Source: Rhizobium leguminosarum bv. trifolii WSM2297
Lineage (GTDB): Bacteria; Pseudomonadota; Alphaproteobacteria; Rhizobiales; Rhizobiaceae
DNA: 64,000 nt
Direction of reading: 5' to 3'
Assembly: GCF_000271845.1 (NCBI RefSeq)
Contig: NZ_JH719395.1
Coordinates: forward strand, 2,952,208 to 3,016,207
The translations under genes were made by a program, and so were the position numbers. Positions within the stretch are counted from its first letter, which is position 1, and each line of letters begins with the position of its first letter. The notes beneath the pieces were generated by a model. That model made no database searches and was not told where the DNA came from. It was given only the letters and a program-made list of their open reading frames with translations. Shown here piece by piece: positions 7,098 through 15,982 of this stretch.

Positions 7098-8615
7098 CTA
7101 GTCTTCGTTTGCAGCGAGCTGGGACAGCACTTGGCCGCGGCCGCGAATCCGCAGGATCAGCGGGATGAGAAAGGCCGCCGCCGCAACGACGAGCAGGCCT
7201 GCGGCGATCGGCGACATCACCAGCGTTGTGACATCGCCCTGGCTGATCGCCAGCGCCCGTCGGAGCTGCTGCTCGGCAAGCGGCCCGAGGATCAACCCGA
7301 CGACGGCAGGCGCGATCGGATAACCGAAGAGCCGCATCAGATAGCCGAGCACGCCGAAGGCGAGCAGCATGCCGAGTTCGAACACGGATGGATTGGCACC
7401 GATCGTTCCAAGCGTCGCAAACAGCAGGATGCCCGCATAAAGCCACGGCTTCGGGATCGTCAGCAGCTTTACCCAGAGCCCGATCATCGGCAGGTTCAAC
7501 ACCAGCAGCATCGCATTGGCGATGAGCAGGCTGGCGATCAGACCCCAGACGAGCTGCGGATTGGTGGCAAACAGCAGCGGCCCCGGCTGCAAACCGTATT
7601 GCTGGAAGCCGGCAAGCATGATCGCCGCGGTTGCAGTCGTCGGCAGGCCGAGTGTCAGAAGCGGCACCAGCGTGCCGGCGGCCGACGCGTTGTTGGCCGC
7701 CTCAGGACCGGCCACGCCTTCGATCGCGCCATGGCCGAATTCCTCCGGGTTCTTCGCCAGCCGCTTTTCGGTGGCATAGGAGAGGAACGTGCCGATTTCG
7801 GCGCCGCCTGCCGGCATGGCGCCGATCGGGAAACCGATCAGCGTGCCGCGCAGCCAGGGCTTCCACGAACGCGACCAGTCCTGCGCCGTCATCCACAGCG
7901 AACCCTTGACCGCCTCGACCTTCTCGGCAATCCGGCTGCCCTGCGCGGCGATATAAAGCGTCTCGCCGATTGCAAACATCGCCACGGCAAGCGTCGTCAC
8001 CTCGACACCGTCGAGCAGGTCGGGAATGCCGAAGGAAAGCCGCGCCTGCCCCGTCTGCTGGTCGATGCCGACCATAGCGAGCGCAAAACCGATGAACAGC
8101 GACGTCAGCCCTCTCAATGCCGAATCGCCGAAGGCCGAAGAGACGGTGACGAAGGCCAGCACCATCAGCGCGAAATATTCACGCGGCCCGAAGACCAGCG
8201 CCAGCTTGACGATGTAGGGAGCGATGAAGGCGAGCCCGAGCGTCGCGATCAGGCCGGCGACGAAGGAGCCGATCGCCGCTGTCGCCAGCGCCGGTCCGCC
8301 GCGCCCGGCGCGCGCCATCTTGTTGCCCTCGAGCGCGGTGACGATCGAGGCGCTTTCACCCGGCGTGTTGAGCAGGATCGAGGTCGTCGAACCGCCATAC
8401 ATGCCGCCGTAATAAATGCCGGCGAACATGATCAGCGAGCCGCCGGGATCGAGTTTGTAGGTGACGGGCAACAGCAGCGCCACGGTGAGTGCCGGGCCGA
8501 TGCCGGGAAGCACGCCGACGGCGGTGCCGAGCGTCACGCCGACCAGCGCATAAATCAGGTTCATCGGCTGCATCGCAACCAGGATACCCTGCCATAGGAA
8601 TTCGAATGTGCTCAT
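7098..8615 (-). CDS. tctA: Tripartite tricarboxylate transporter, large membrane subunit TctA
   Basis: This 505-residue protein is the 12-TM large permease of a TTT-family secondary transporter, which imports citrate or other carboxylates with a periplasmic binding protein. Family motifs seen are [20 protein letters not shown] near the N-terminus, [20 protein letters not shown], and in the second half [14 protein letters not shown]. The ATG at 8615 ([10 protein letters not shown]) was chosen because the ten residues upstream are not family-like. It is the last gene of tctC-tctB-tctA, 85 bases after tctB. The substrate cannot be read from sequence. Confidence 0.93.
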   Translation of the reverse strand: MSTFEFLWQGILVAMQPMNLIYALVGVTLGTAVGVLPGIGPALTVALLLPVTYKLDPGGSLIMFAGIYYGGMYGGSTTSILLNTPGESASIVTALEGNKMARAGRGGPALATAAIGSFVAGLIATLGLAFIAPYIVKLALVFGPREYFALMVLAFVTVSSAFGDSALRGLTSLFIGFALAMVGIDQQTGQARLSFGIPDLLDGVEVTTLAVAMFAIGETLYIAAQGSRIAEKVEAVKGSLWMTAQDWSRSWKPWLRGTLIGFPIGAMPAGGAEIGTFLSYATEKRLAKNPEEFGHGAIEGVAGPEAANNASAAGTLVPLLTLGLPTTATAAIMLAGFQQYGLQPGPLLFATNPQLVWGLIASLLIANAMLLVLNLPMIGLWVKLLTIPKPWLYAGILLFATLGTIGANPSVFELGMLLAFGVLGYLMRLFGYPIAPAVVGLILGPLAEQQLRRALAISQGDVTTLVMSPIAAGLLVVAAAAFLIPLILRIRGRGQVLSQLAANED

Positions 8616-8700
8616 CTTGGTGTCCCAAGCGGCGTTCCCGACCACGCGATCGGGTCAGGCGCCGCGTAAAATCAAAAGAGCTGACAGCGCGTCCGCGCGG

Positions 8701-9192
8701 TCAGAAGAACAGATGCTCGAGCGGGCCGGCCGGCAGCGTCAGCTGTAAGAGCTGCGAGAAGATCGCCCAGACGACGAAGCTGAGGACGATGCCAAGCGGC
8801 AGCGAAAACCAGAGCTTGCGTTTGCCGAAGCCGCGTGCCGTCAGCGCAAAGAGGATGCCGGTCGCAATCGAGAAGCCGGCGATGCGCAGAAGCAGCATTT
8901 GGCCGGCAAGACCGGCGACGATCCAGATGACCGGCGCCACTTCCTGCTGCTCGCGTTCCGGAAAATCGCCGCGCCAAGCTTCGAAGGCGGTCCAGATCCC
9001 GAGACAGAAGAGGCCGAACGCCACCACTTGAGGCACTGTCGCCGGGCCAATGCGGTCGTATTGCGCGATGGTTTTCAGATGCGAGGCATCCCAGGCCATC
9101 ACGCCGGCGATGACGAAGAGGAAAACGGCAATGATGAACGCCGCCCAATCAGGGCGGCGTGTCGTTACCGAGGAGGTGTTATCCTCGCTCAT
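8701..9192 (-). CDS. tctB: Tripartite tricarboxylate transporter, small membrane subunit TctB
   Basis: This 163-residue protein has four hydrophobic segments (about residues 18-35, 57-70, 85-107 and 123-150), the usual size and topology of TctB. It contains the family-like stretch YDRIGPATVPQVVAFGLFCL. Its ATG overlaps the tctC stop (ATGA, four bases), so the two are translationally coupled. TctB pairs with TctA in the inner membrane. Confidence 0.88.
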   Translation of the reverse strand: MSEDNTSSVTTRRPDWAAFIIAVFLFVIAGVMAWDASHLKTIAQYDRIGPATVPQVVAFGLFCLGIWTAFEAWRGDFPEREQQEVAPVIWIVAGLAGQMLLLRIAGFSIATGILFALTARGFGKRKLWFSLPLGIVLSFVVWAIFSQLLQLTLPAGPLEHLFF

Positions 9193-10133
9193 TGAACAAG
9201 TCCGATATCTTTGAGAATGCCTTCGGTGGCTGAGACATCCTTCTCGAGCTGCGCCTTGAAGGCGTCGCCGGACAGATAGGTGTCGGCCCAGCCCTTGGTC
9301 TTCAGAGTTTCCTGCCAGGTGGCGGAGCTATGCAGCTTCTCGAAATCGGCGGTGACGCTTGCCACCTGCTCCGGCGACAGGCCGGGGGCGGCGGCAACCA
9401 TGCGCCAGTTCTGGATAGTGACGTCGGTGCCGGCTTCCTTCAGCGTCGGGGCGTCGACGCCATCGATGCGCTTGTCGCTGGATACGGCGAGAAGACGGAG
9501 CGTGCCGGATTTCACCTGCGATTCGAACTCGCTGTAGCTCGAAACGCCGGCCGTGACCTGTCCACCGAGAATGGCGGCAAGCGCTTCACCACCGCCGGAG
9601 AAGGCGACGTAGTTGATCTTGGTCGGATCGACGCCGGAGGCTTTGGCGATCAGGCCGACGGTGATGTGGTCGGTACCACCGGCCGAGCCGCCGCCCCAGG
9701 AAACCGCGCCCGGATCCTTCTTCAGCGCAGCAACCAGATCCGCCATGGTCTTGATCTCGGACGCAGCAGGAACGACGACGGCTTCATATTCGCCGGTCAG
9801 ACGGGCGATCGGCGTGACGTCCTTGAGCGTCACCGGCGATTTGTTGGTGAGGATCGCGCCGACCATGACATAGCCGCCGACGATCAGCGAGTTCGGATTG
9901 CCGGCAGCCTGGCTGGCAAACTGCGCCAGGCCGATAGTGCCGCCGGCGCCCGGAACGTTCTGGACCTGCACGTTGCCGGAGATCTTCTCCTGCTGCAATG
10001 CGGTCTGCAGCGAACGGGCCGTCTGGTCCCAGCCGCCGCCGGGAGCGGCAGGCGCGATGATGGTGTAGTCGGCCGCATAGGCCGGCAGCGCGATGGCCGC
10101 GGCAAGAAGGGTTGCGATGAACGTATGCTTCAC
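9189..10133 (-). CDS. tctC: Tripartite tricarboxylate transporter, periplasmic binding protein TctC
   Basis: The GTG at 10133 is preceded by ACGGAGGACA on the minus strand and places a signal peptide at the start (VKHTFIATLLAAAIALPAYA|AD), giving 314 residues. The mature protein has the TctC/Bug-family opening YTIIAPAAPGGGWDQTARSL, the NVPGAGGTIGLAQF block and a D-H-I-T-V segment typical of this Venus-flytrap fold. It captures the carboxylate for TctAB. It is the first gene of the operon. The TctD/TctE pair 3.7 kb away is the expected regulator. Confidence 0.92.
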   Translation of the reverse strand: MKHTFIATLLAAAIALPAYAADYTIIAPAAPGGGWDQTARSLQTALQQEKISGNVQVQNVPGAGGTIGLAQFASQAAGNPNSLIVGGYVMVGAILTNKSPVTLKDVTPIARLTGEYEAVVVPAASEIKTMADLVAALKKDPGAVSWGGGSAGGTDHITVGLIAKASGVDPTKINYVAFSGGGEALAAILGGQVTAGVSSYSEFESQVKSGTLRLLAVSSDKRIDGVDAPTLKEAGTDVTIQNWRMVAAAPGLSPEQVASVTADFEKLHSSATWQETLKTKGWADTYLSGDAFKAQLEKDVSATEGILKDIGLVQ

Positions 10134-10299
10134 GATGTGTCCTCCGTGGGCGGCTGAGCAACCGCCTGTTATTCTCTTGGAATCGGGAGGAACGGCCGGC
10201 CAGTGGACGCAAGCGTCCTGAATGACGAGCAGAATACCTCCCAAGGCTTCAGCTCTCCGCCTCCACGGAGAAGAAGTAGCCAAAGCCACCACAACAAGC

Positions 10300-10315
10300 T
10301 GTCATTTAGCTGACA
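10300..10315. promoter_or_regulatory. Inverted repeat upstream of tctC, possible operator
   Basis: TGTCA (10300-10304) and TGACA (10311-10315) form an inverted repeat around TTTAGC, about 170 bases upstream of the tctC start. The motif AGCTGTCAT/AGCTGACAT is also readable as an imperfect repeat. It is a candidate site for TctD, but short enough to arise by chance. Confidence 0.25.
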
Positions 10316-10416
10316 TCGGCGAGATATCCAGGAGAAGAGGCCACTTTTTTGCCGTAATTGGTGGCTGCCGGCTTAAATCCCGGCTCCCACATGCGACCGG
10401 CTCAAAGCGGACGCCT

Positions 10417-11481
10417 TCACTGCGCCCGTAGAACCTCGTTCCAGTGGGCAATCAGCCGTGCCCGTTTTACCTGGTCGAGATAGACCATCAGCCCGGGGCT
10501 GACCGGCACCGGCCGGAGTTGGGCGCCGAGCAGTTCCTGCAGCGTATTGGCGGTATTCTCCCCCGCCACCTCGGGGCTGACCGCCGGGATCTGCAGCTCC
10601 CGCGCCATGATCGTCTGTCCTTCCCTCGACATGAAGAAGGTGAGATAGCGCCTGCCGAGCTCCGGCTCGGCGGCCGCCTGCGGCACCAGCCCGATCCGCG
10701 ACATCACTACGGTATAGTCCTTCGGCAGCACGATGCCGACATCCGGATACCGCGAGGCCCAATCGGCCGCATATGAGCCGAGAATATTGTATCCGAGCAC
10801 GAAGCGCCCATCGGCAACACGCTCCAGGATCGCCGAACTCGTTGAATAGAGCTTGACGCCGGCAGCCCCCATCGCGCCAATCACCGACCAGATGTCGCCG
10901 AACTGCTCCTGGTCGCGCGCCATGAACAGAAAGCCGACGCCGGAGCGCTCAATATCGTAGGTGCCGATCCGCCCGTAGACGTCGTCGCCCTTGCGGTTCA
11001 GGTAATCGACGAACTCCGCCCGCGAACTCGGCACCGGATCATGCGCAAAACTCGGCTTGTGGTAGACGAACACTGCCGGTTCGAAGGTCAGCGCATAGGC
11101 GGTGTTGCGCCAGTTCGCCCATTTCGGCCAGGCGGCACTCATCGGCAGGTTGCTGACCTGCGCATATCCGTCATTGGACAGCTTCACCTGCAGGTCCATC
11201 GCCGAGGAAAAGGCAAAGTCCGCCGTCTTCTTACCGGCATCCGTCTCCCTGACGATCCGGTCGTAGATATCGCCGGTCAGCATGTCCTCATATTTGACCG
11301 CGACGTCCGGATTGGCGTCCTGGAAACCCCGGATCATCGGCCGCGCCAACGGCTCGTCGAGCGAGGAATAAACCGTCAGCACCGGCGCATCGGCCTTGCC
11401 TGATTTCGCCGGATAAAAGGCCTGATCGGCAAGCGCGAAGCCTGGCCAGAAGGCCAGCAGCAAGATGAAAATTCTCCTCAT
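10417..11481 (-). CDS. Periplasmic ABC-type substrate-binding protein (Fe3+/AfuA-like)
   Basis: This protein of about 354 residues has a signal peptide (MRRIFILLLAFWPGFALA|DQ) and a periplasmic binding fold of the iron/polyamine type: LTVYSSLDEPLARPMIRGFQ, a hinge region YALTFEPAVFVYHKPS and a C-terminal RRYLTFFMSREGQTIMARE. No permease or ATPase gene is adjacent. It sits between tctCBA and, in the opposite direction, a cyclase and tctDE. Orphan binding proteins beside sensor kinases can act as signal-presenting co-receptors; that role is inference here. The start at 11481 was chosen for the signal peptide; an in-frame ATG at 11502 is also possible. Confidence 0.75.
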   Translation of the reverse strand: MRRIFILLLAFWPGFALADQAFYPAKSGKADAPVLTVYSSLDEPLARPMIRGFQDANPDVAVKYEDMLTGDIYDRIVRETDAGKKTADFAFSSAMDLQVKLSNDGYAQVSNLPMSAAWPKWANWRNTAYALTFEPAVFVYHKPSFAHDPVPSSRAEFVDYLNRKGDDVYGRIGTYDIERSGVGFLFMARDQEQFGDIWSVIGAMGAAGVKLYSTSSAILERVADGRFVLGYNILGSYAADWASRYPDVGIVLPKDYTVVMSRIGLVPQAAAEPELGRRYLTFFMSREGQTIMARELQIPAVSPEVAGENTANTLQELLGAQLRPVPVSPGLMVYLDQVKRARLIAHWNEVLRAQ

Positions 11482-11864
11482 GCCGCAACAATGCCCCAGC
11501 ATGCCGGAGGGAACAAGAGCAAGGGCGCCCGGCCTAGGCGGCGATCCGTTCCACAGGGCGTTTTGTGCATGCAGCAGGGAGCCTTGGCGGCGACGTGACT
11601 TTTATAGGACCGATCCCGAAGCCTCGACCGAAACAACCCACTCCGCCTTCTCCGATTAGAATCCGCCTTTTCATCACAAAGGATTAGCGCTGAGCGCTCT
11701 CCTTCACCCATTCAGAGTATTGATGAAGATCCGCGACGCTATATGGTCGCGCTGCCGTGTCAAAACGTCGAATCCGCCCGAATTTTCTTATTCGGGGGAC
11801 GACTCTACGCGACAAAAACTCTATAAAAAGCTGGACTAAACTGGGAAGATCCATGGGAGGGGTC
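11482..11864. other. Divergent intergenic region before the TPR cyclase
   Basis: No gene is supported in these 383 bases. Two short inverted repeats are visible. One is AGCGCT-G-AGCGCT near 11690. The other is CCCGAAT (11777-11783) with ATTCGGG (11790-11796), about 70 bases upstream of the cyclase start. The latter could be a leader hairpin. The cyclase RBS GGGAGGGG lies just before its ATG. Confidence 0.35.
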
Positions 11865-13733
11865 ATGGAACGACGACTGAGCGCTATTCTCGCTGCGGAT
11901 GTCGTTGGCTACAGCCGACTGATGGGCATTGATGAGGCCGGCACGCTGCAGGCGCTGAACCGCCACCGCTGCGAACTGGTCGACATTCGGATTTCAGACT
12001 ATAAAGGCCGGATCGTCAAACTCACCGGCGACGGCATCCTTGCCGAATTCCAGAGCGTCGTGAATGCCGTCGCCTGCGCCGCCGAAATCCAGCGCAGCAT
12101 GGCCGCCCGCAATGAGAACGTGCCCAAAGACGAGCGCGTCGAATTCCGTATCGGCATCAATCTCGGCGACGTCGTGGTCGAAAACGGCGATATCTTCGGA
12201 GACGGCGTCAATCTTGCCGCCAGGCTTGAGCGGATCGCAGCGCCGGGCGGCATCGCCGTATCGGCCTCGGTGCGCGATCAGGTCGGCGCGCGCCTCAATC
12301 TCGGCTTCGAATTCATCGGCGAGCATATGCTGAAGAACATCCGGCAGCCGGTTCAGGTCTATACCGTCACCCTGGCGCCGCCCTCCTCGGCGAAATTGGT
12401 CGCGCAGAACCGCAATACCTGCTTCATCGCGGTGCTGCCCTTCACCAATATGAGCGGCGACGCCGACCAGGACTATTTCTCCGACGGAATCACCGAAGAC
12501 ATCATCACCGATCTCTCCAAGATCTCCAGCCTGCACGTCGTGCCGCGCAATACCATCTTCACCTACAAGGGCATATCGGTGAAGGTGAAGCGGCTCGCCC
12601 AGGAACTTGGCGTGCGCTACGTGCTTGAGGGAAGTGTGCGCATCTTCGGCAATCGCGTGCGCATTTCCGGCCAGCTGATCGACACCGCCAATGGCGATCA
12701 TCTCTGGGCCGAGCGTTATGACCGCGACCTGACCGACATCTTCGCCATCCAGGACGAGATTACCCATGCGATCGTCGGCCAGTTGAAGGTGCGCCTGCTG
12801 CCGGAGGAGAAGAAGGCGATCGCCAATGAGCCGACCGCCAATGTCGAGGCCTATACCTATTATCTCCGGGGCCGCCAGCTCTCCCACACCTGGACCAAAT
12901 CCTATCTCCAGCTCGCAAGGCGCATGTTCTGCAAGGCGGTCGAGCTCGATCCGGACTATGCCCGCGCCTATGCCGGTATTGCCGATTGCGACGCGGCGAT
13001 CCGCGATTGGGCCCCTGACGACGTGCCGCTGAGGCGCATCCTCGACATGAGCGCCCGCGCGCTTGCGCTTGATCCCGACCTTCCCGAGGCCCACGCCTCT
13101 CACGGCCTTGCCCTGCATCAGAGCGGCTTTGATGACAGGGCGGCCGCGGCCTTCGAACGTGCCCTGGCGCTCGACCCGAACCTGTTCGAGGCGAATTTCC
13201 ATTATGCGCGGTTCTTCTTCATGCACGGCAACTTCGCCGAATCGGTTCAATATTTCACCCGCGCCGCCGCCATCCGCCCTGACGATTACGTCTCGCCGAT
13301 TCACCTGATGTCCGCCTACCGCTCGCTCGGCCGCGTGCTGGATACGGAAAACTGGGCGCGTCTCGGTTTGCTGCGCGCCGAACGCGCGTTGAACCTCAAT
13401 CCGGAAAATTCCGGCCCGGCCCATCGCGGCGCGCTGGCGCTTGCCCATATGGGTGATGCCAACAGGGCGCGCGACTGGGCCGCCCGCGCCATCGCCATCG
13501 ACCCGGACGACATCGTCGCGCAGTATAATCTCGCCTGCGTCTATTCCGTCCTTGGCGATGCCGACCAGGCGATCGATCTCCTTGAGAGGCTGCTGCCGCA
13601 CAGCTCCGTCTACCATATCAAATGGTTCAACAATGATTCCGATCTCGACAATATCCGCGACGATCCCCGCTTCCAGAGGCTGCTGGCCGCCGCCATGATG
13701 CAGCGCGAACGGATCGAAAGGACCGCGAGCTGA
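11865..13733 (+). CDS. Class III adenylate/guanylate cyclase with TPR repeats
   Basis: This 622-residue soluble protein starts with a class III nucleotide cyclase domain (about residues 3-180). Visible catalytic positions are metal-binding D12 (LAADVVGYSRL) and D56 (LTGDGILAEF), K52 and D113 for purine selection, and N116/R120 (GDGVNLAARLE). The set looks intact and of adenylate type. A domain of about 130 residues follows (IAVLPFTNMSGDADQDYFSDG..., FlgO/TolB-like, common in rhizobial cyclases), then TPR repeats to the C-terminus. The ATG at 11865 follows GGGAGGGG; 36 in-frame upstream codons are not family-like. It should make cAMP in the cytoplasm in response to a protein or ligand bound by the C-terminal half. 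Confidence 0.9.
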   Translation: MERRLSAILAADVVGYSRLMGIDEAGTLQALNRHRCELVDIRISDYKGRIVKLTGDGILAEFQSVVNAVACAAEIQRSMAARNENVPKDERVEFRIGINLGDVVVENGDIFGDGVNLAARLERIAAPGGIAVSASVRDQVGARLNLGFEFIGEHMLKNIRQPVQVYTVTLAPPSSAKLVAQNRNTCFIAVLPFTNMSGDADQDYFSDGITEDIITDLSKISSLHVVPRNTIFTYKGISVKVKRLAQELGVRYVLEGSVRIFGNRVRISGQLIDTANGDHLWAERYDRDLTDIFAIQDEITHAIVGQLKVRLLPEEKKAIANEPTANVEAYTYYLRGRQLSHTWTKSYLQLARRMFCKAVELDPDYARAYAGIADCDAAIRDWAPDDVPLRRILDMSARALALDPDLPEAHASHGLALHQSGFDDRAAAAFERALALDPNLFEANFHYARFFFMHGNFAESVQYFTRAAAIRPDDYVSPIHLMSAYRSLGRVLDTENWARLGLLRAERALNLNPENSGPAHRGALALAHMGDANRARDWAARAIAIDPDDIVAQYNLACVYSVLGDADQAIDLLERLLPHSSVYHIKWFNNDSDLDNIRDDPRFQRLLAAAMMQRERIERTAS

Positions 13734-13827
13734 AATCCGCTTCCCCCATGCATTCACCCAACTTCGAAAATCGCTGTGACATCGCTCCCCCACCTCTGTA
13801 ATCTCCTTTGAAAACAGGGGGACATCC

Positions 13828-14505
13828 GTGCGCATCCTGCTCACCGAAGACAATATCGCGCTGGCCGACGGCCTGTCGGCGATCTTGCGCGGCACGGGCC
13901 ATGCCGTCGATGTCGTCCATGACGGCGCATCCGCCAATGCGGTCATCGCCGCGGAAAATTTCGATCTCGTCATTCTCGACCTCAACCTGCCCGAGATGGA
14001 CGGGCTCGACGTGCTGCGCGCCATGCGCGCGCGGCAGAACCAAGCGGCCGTCCTCATCCTGACGGCACGCGGCACGCCGGAAGAACGGGTCAAGGGCCTC
14101 GATCTCGGCGCCGACGATTATCTGATCAAACCCTTCGACATATCAGAATTCGAGGCCCGCGTGCGCGTGCTCCTGCGCCGCCAGGCCGGCCTGCGCTCGG
14201 CGACCGTCAGTTTTGGCGGCATCTCCTTCGATCTCAATGCCAGAGCCTTTTCGGCAGGCGCCACGCCGCTCGACATTCCCGCCCGCGAACTCGGGCTGCT
14301 CGAAATTCTTTTCATGCGGGCCGGCAAGGTCGTTGCCAAGGAGGCGATCATTCAGTCGCTGACGGCCTTCGACGACGACATTTCGGCAAACGCCATCGAG
14401 CAATATGTCAGCCGCCTGAGGAAACGCCTCTCGCCGCACGGCCTGACGGTCAAGACCGCCCGCGGCATCGGCTATTATCTCGACAAGCTCCCCGAGGCCT
14501 CATGA
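13828..14505 (+). CDS. tctD: OmpR-family response regulator TctD
   Basis: This 225-residue regulator starts at a GTG. The receiver has the acidic pocket (TEDN), phospho-acceptor D51 (LVILDLNLPEMDG) and KPF lysine. A winged-helix DNA-binding domain follows, ending in the usual V-S-R-L-R-K-R-L...RGIGYYL. Its stop overlaps the tctE start by four bases (ATGA). Together with the nearby tctCBA operon this fits TctD, the activator of tricarboxylate uptake. The target promoter has not been shown. Confidence 0.88.
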   Translation: MRILLTEDNIALADGLSAILRGTGHAVDVVHDGASANAVIAAENFDLVILDLNLPEMDGLDVLRAMRARQNQAAVLILTARGTPEERVKGLDLGADDYLIKPFDISEFEARVRVLLRRQAGLRSATVSFGGISFDLNARAFSAGATPLDIPARELGLLEILFMRAGKVVAKEAIIQSLTAFDDDISANAIEQYVSRLRKRLSPHGLTVKTARGIGYYLDKLPEAS

Positions 14506-15884
14506 AAGCCGCCTATTCCCTCCGGCGACGGCTGCTCTTCTGGCTGCTCGTCTCCACGGCCGTCATCGGCACGCTGGCGCTTGCAGATACCTATCGCGAG
14601 GCGGTCCAGACCTCGAACATCGTCTCCGACCGCGTGCTCGCCGGCTCCGCGCTGGCGATTGCCGAACGCGTCGTCGTTGCCGAGGACGGCACGCTGCAGG
14701 TCGACATCCCCTATGTCGCGCTTGAAATGCTGACCTCGGCCGCGCAGGACCGCGTCTTCTACCGCGTCGATGGTCCGCCCGGCAAATTCATCACCGGCTA
14801 CCAGTCCCTGCCGGTCCTGAACGAGACTCCGGCCAATGCTGCCGCCTTCGCCGACGACAGCTTCCGCGGCGAGCCGATCCGCGTCGCCACGCTCGAACGC
14901 TCCGCCTCGACAGGCATCCGCTCCGTGCCCTTCGTCGTGACGGTCGCCGAAACCACCATCGCCCGCCGGCAGTTGGCGCAAGCGATCCTCGTCCGCTCGG
15001 CACTCCGCCTCGCCTTCATGATCGCGGGTGCCGCCGTCATCGTCTGGATCTCCGTCACCGTGGCGTTGCGTCCGCTCTATAAGCTAGGCGACGCCATCGG
15101 CGAACGCAGCCCCGATGACCTGCATCCGATCGGAGAGATCGTGCCGAGCGAGGTCGAGCCGCTGGTCGGTACGGTGAATAGCTTCATGGTCCGCCTGCAA
15201 TCTGCGCTCGATGCGCTGCGCCATTTCACCGGCAATGCCAGCCATCAGCTGCGCACGCCGCTGGCGATCATCCGCACCCAGCTTGCGCTTTCCGCCCGCG
15301 CCGGCTCGCTTGCGGAGGCCCAGGCGGCCGCGCTCAAGGGGGATCAGGCCGTAGCGCATGCCGAGCGCATCCTTGCCCAGCTTCTGCTGATGGCCAAGAT
15401 CGACGCCGCCACCGCCAAGGAGGCACTGACCGCCTCCGCCATCGACCTTGCCGCCATCGCCCAGGAAATTACCGGTGAGCAGATCCCGACGGCTGCCGTC
15501 GCCGGCATCGATCTCGGCTTCGAGGGAGAGAGCCCGGCGATGATCCGCGCCGAGCCGCTGCTGATCGGCGAAATGCTGCGCAACCTTGCCGGAAATGCCA
15601 TCGCCTATGCCGGCAAGGGGGCGGAGGTCACCGTCCGCATCATCGCAGCCACGGAGACGATCCGCCTCGAAGTTGAGGACAACGGCCCCGGCATTGCCAG
15701 CGAAAAGCTGGAGGCGGTGCGCCGGCGTTTTTCGCGTGGCAACGACACAGGTACGCCGGGCGCCGGTCTCGGCCTGCCGATCGTCGAGGAAATCGCCAAC
15801 CTTTTCAATGCCGACCTGACGCTGGAGCCAGGCCCGGACGGCAAGGGCCTGAAGGCGGCCGTCACCTTCGCCAAGGCGGCGTAA
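14502..15884 (+). CDS. tctE: Sensor histidine kinase TctE
   Basis: This 460-residue inner-membrane kinase has two membrane segments (about residues 10-30 and 165-190) around a periplasmic sensor domain of about 130 residues. A dimerisation domain follows with phospho-acceptor H248 ([11 protein letters not shown]), then an ATPase domain with N-box ([14 protein letters not shown]), G1 ([11 protein letters not shown]) and G2 ([19 protein letters not shown]). The architecture and the coupled tctD gene fit TctE, which senses external tricarboxylates. Confidence 0.87.
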   Translation: MKAAYSLRRRLLFWLLVSTAVIGTLALADTYREAVQTSNIVSDRVLAGSALAIAERVVVAEDGTLQVDIPYVALEMLTSAAQDRVFYRVDGPPGKFITGYQSLPVLNETPANAAAFADDSFRGEPIRVATLERSASTGIRSVPFVVTVAETTIARRQLAQAILVRSALRLAFMIAGAAVIVWISVTVALRPLYKLGDAIGERSPDDLHPIGEIVPSEVEPLVGTVNSFMVRLQSALDALRHFTGNASHQLRTPLAIIRTQLALSARAGSLAEAQAAALKGDQAVAHAERILAQLLLMAKIDAATAKEALTASAIDLAAIAQEITGEQIPTAAVAGIDLGFEGESPAMIRAEPLLIGEMLRNLAGNAIAYAGKGAEVTVRIIAATETIRLEVEDNGPGIASEKLEAVRRRFSRGNDTGTPGAGLGLPIVEEIANLFNADLTLEPGPDGKGLKAAVTFAKAA

Positions 15885-15982
15885 AAGCCTTCGACCCTCC
15901 TTGCTTTCTCTCGCTGCATTGCACACACTGTTTTTGGGAACAGCAAGCCGCACGACGATGCGAGCGGGATAAAAAGAGAAAT

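Noticed and set aside
6960..8597. 545-codon plus-strand frame opposite tctA
   Set aside because: Antisense to a well-supported transporter gene; translation consists of Q/R/H-rich low-complexity sequence.
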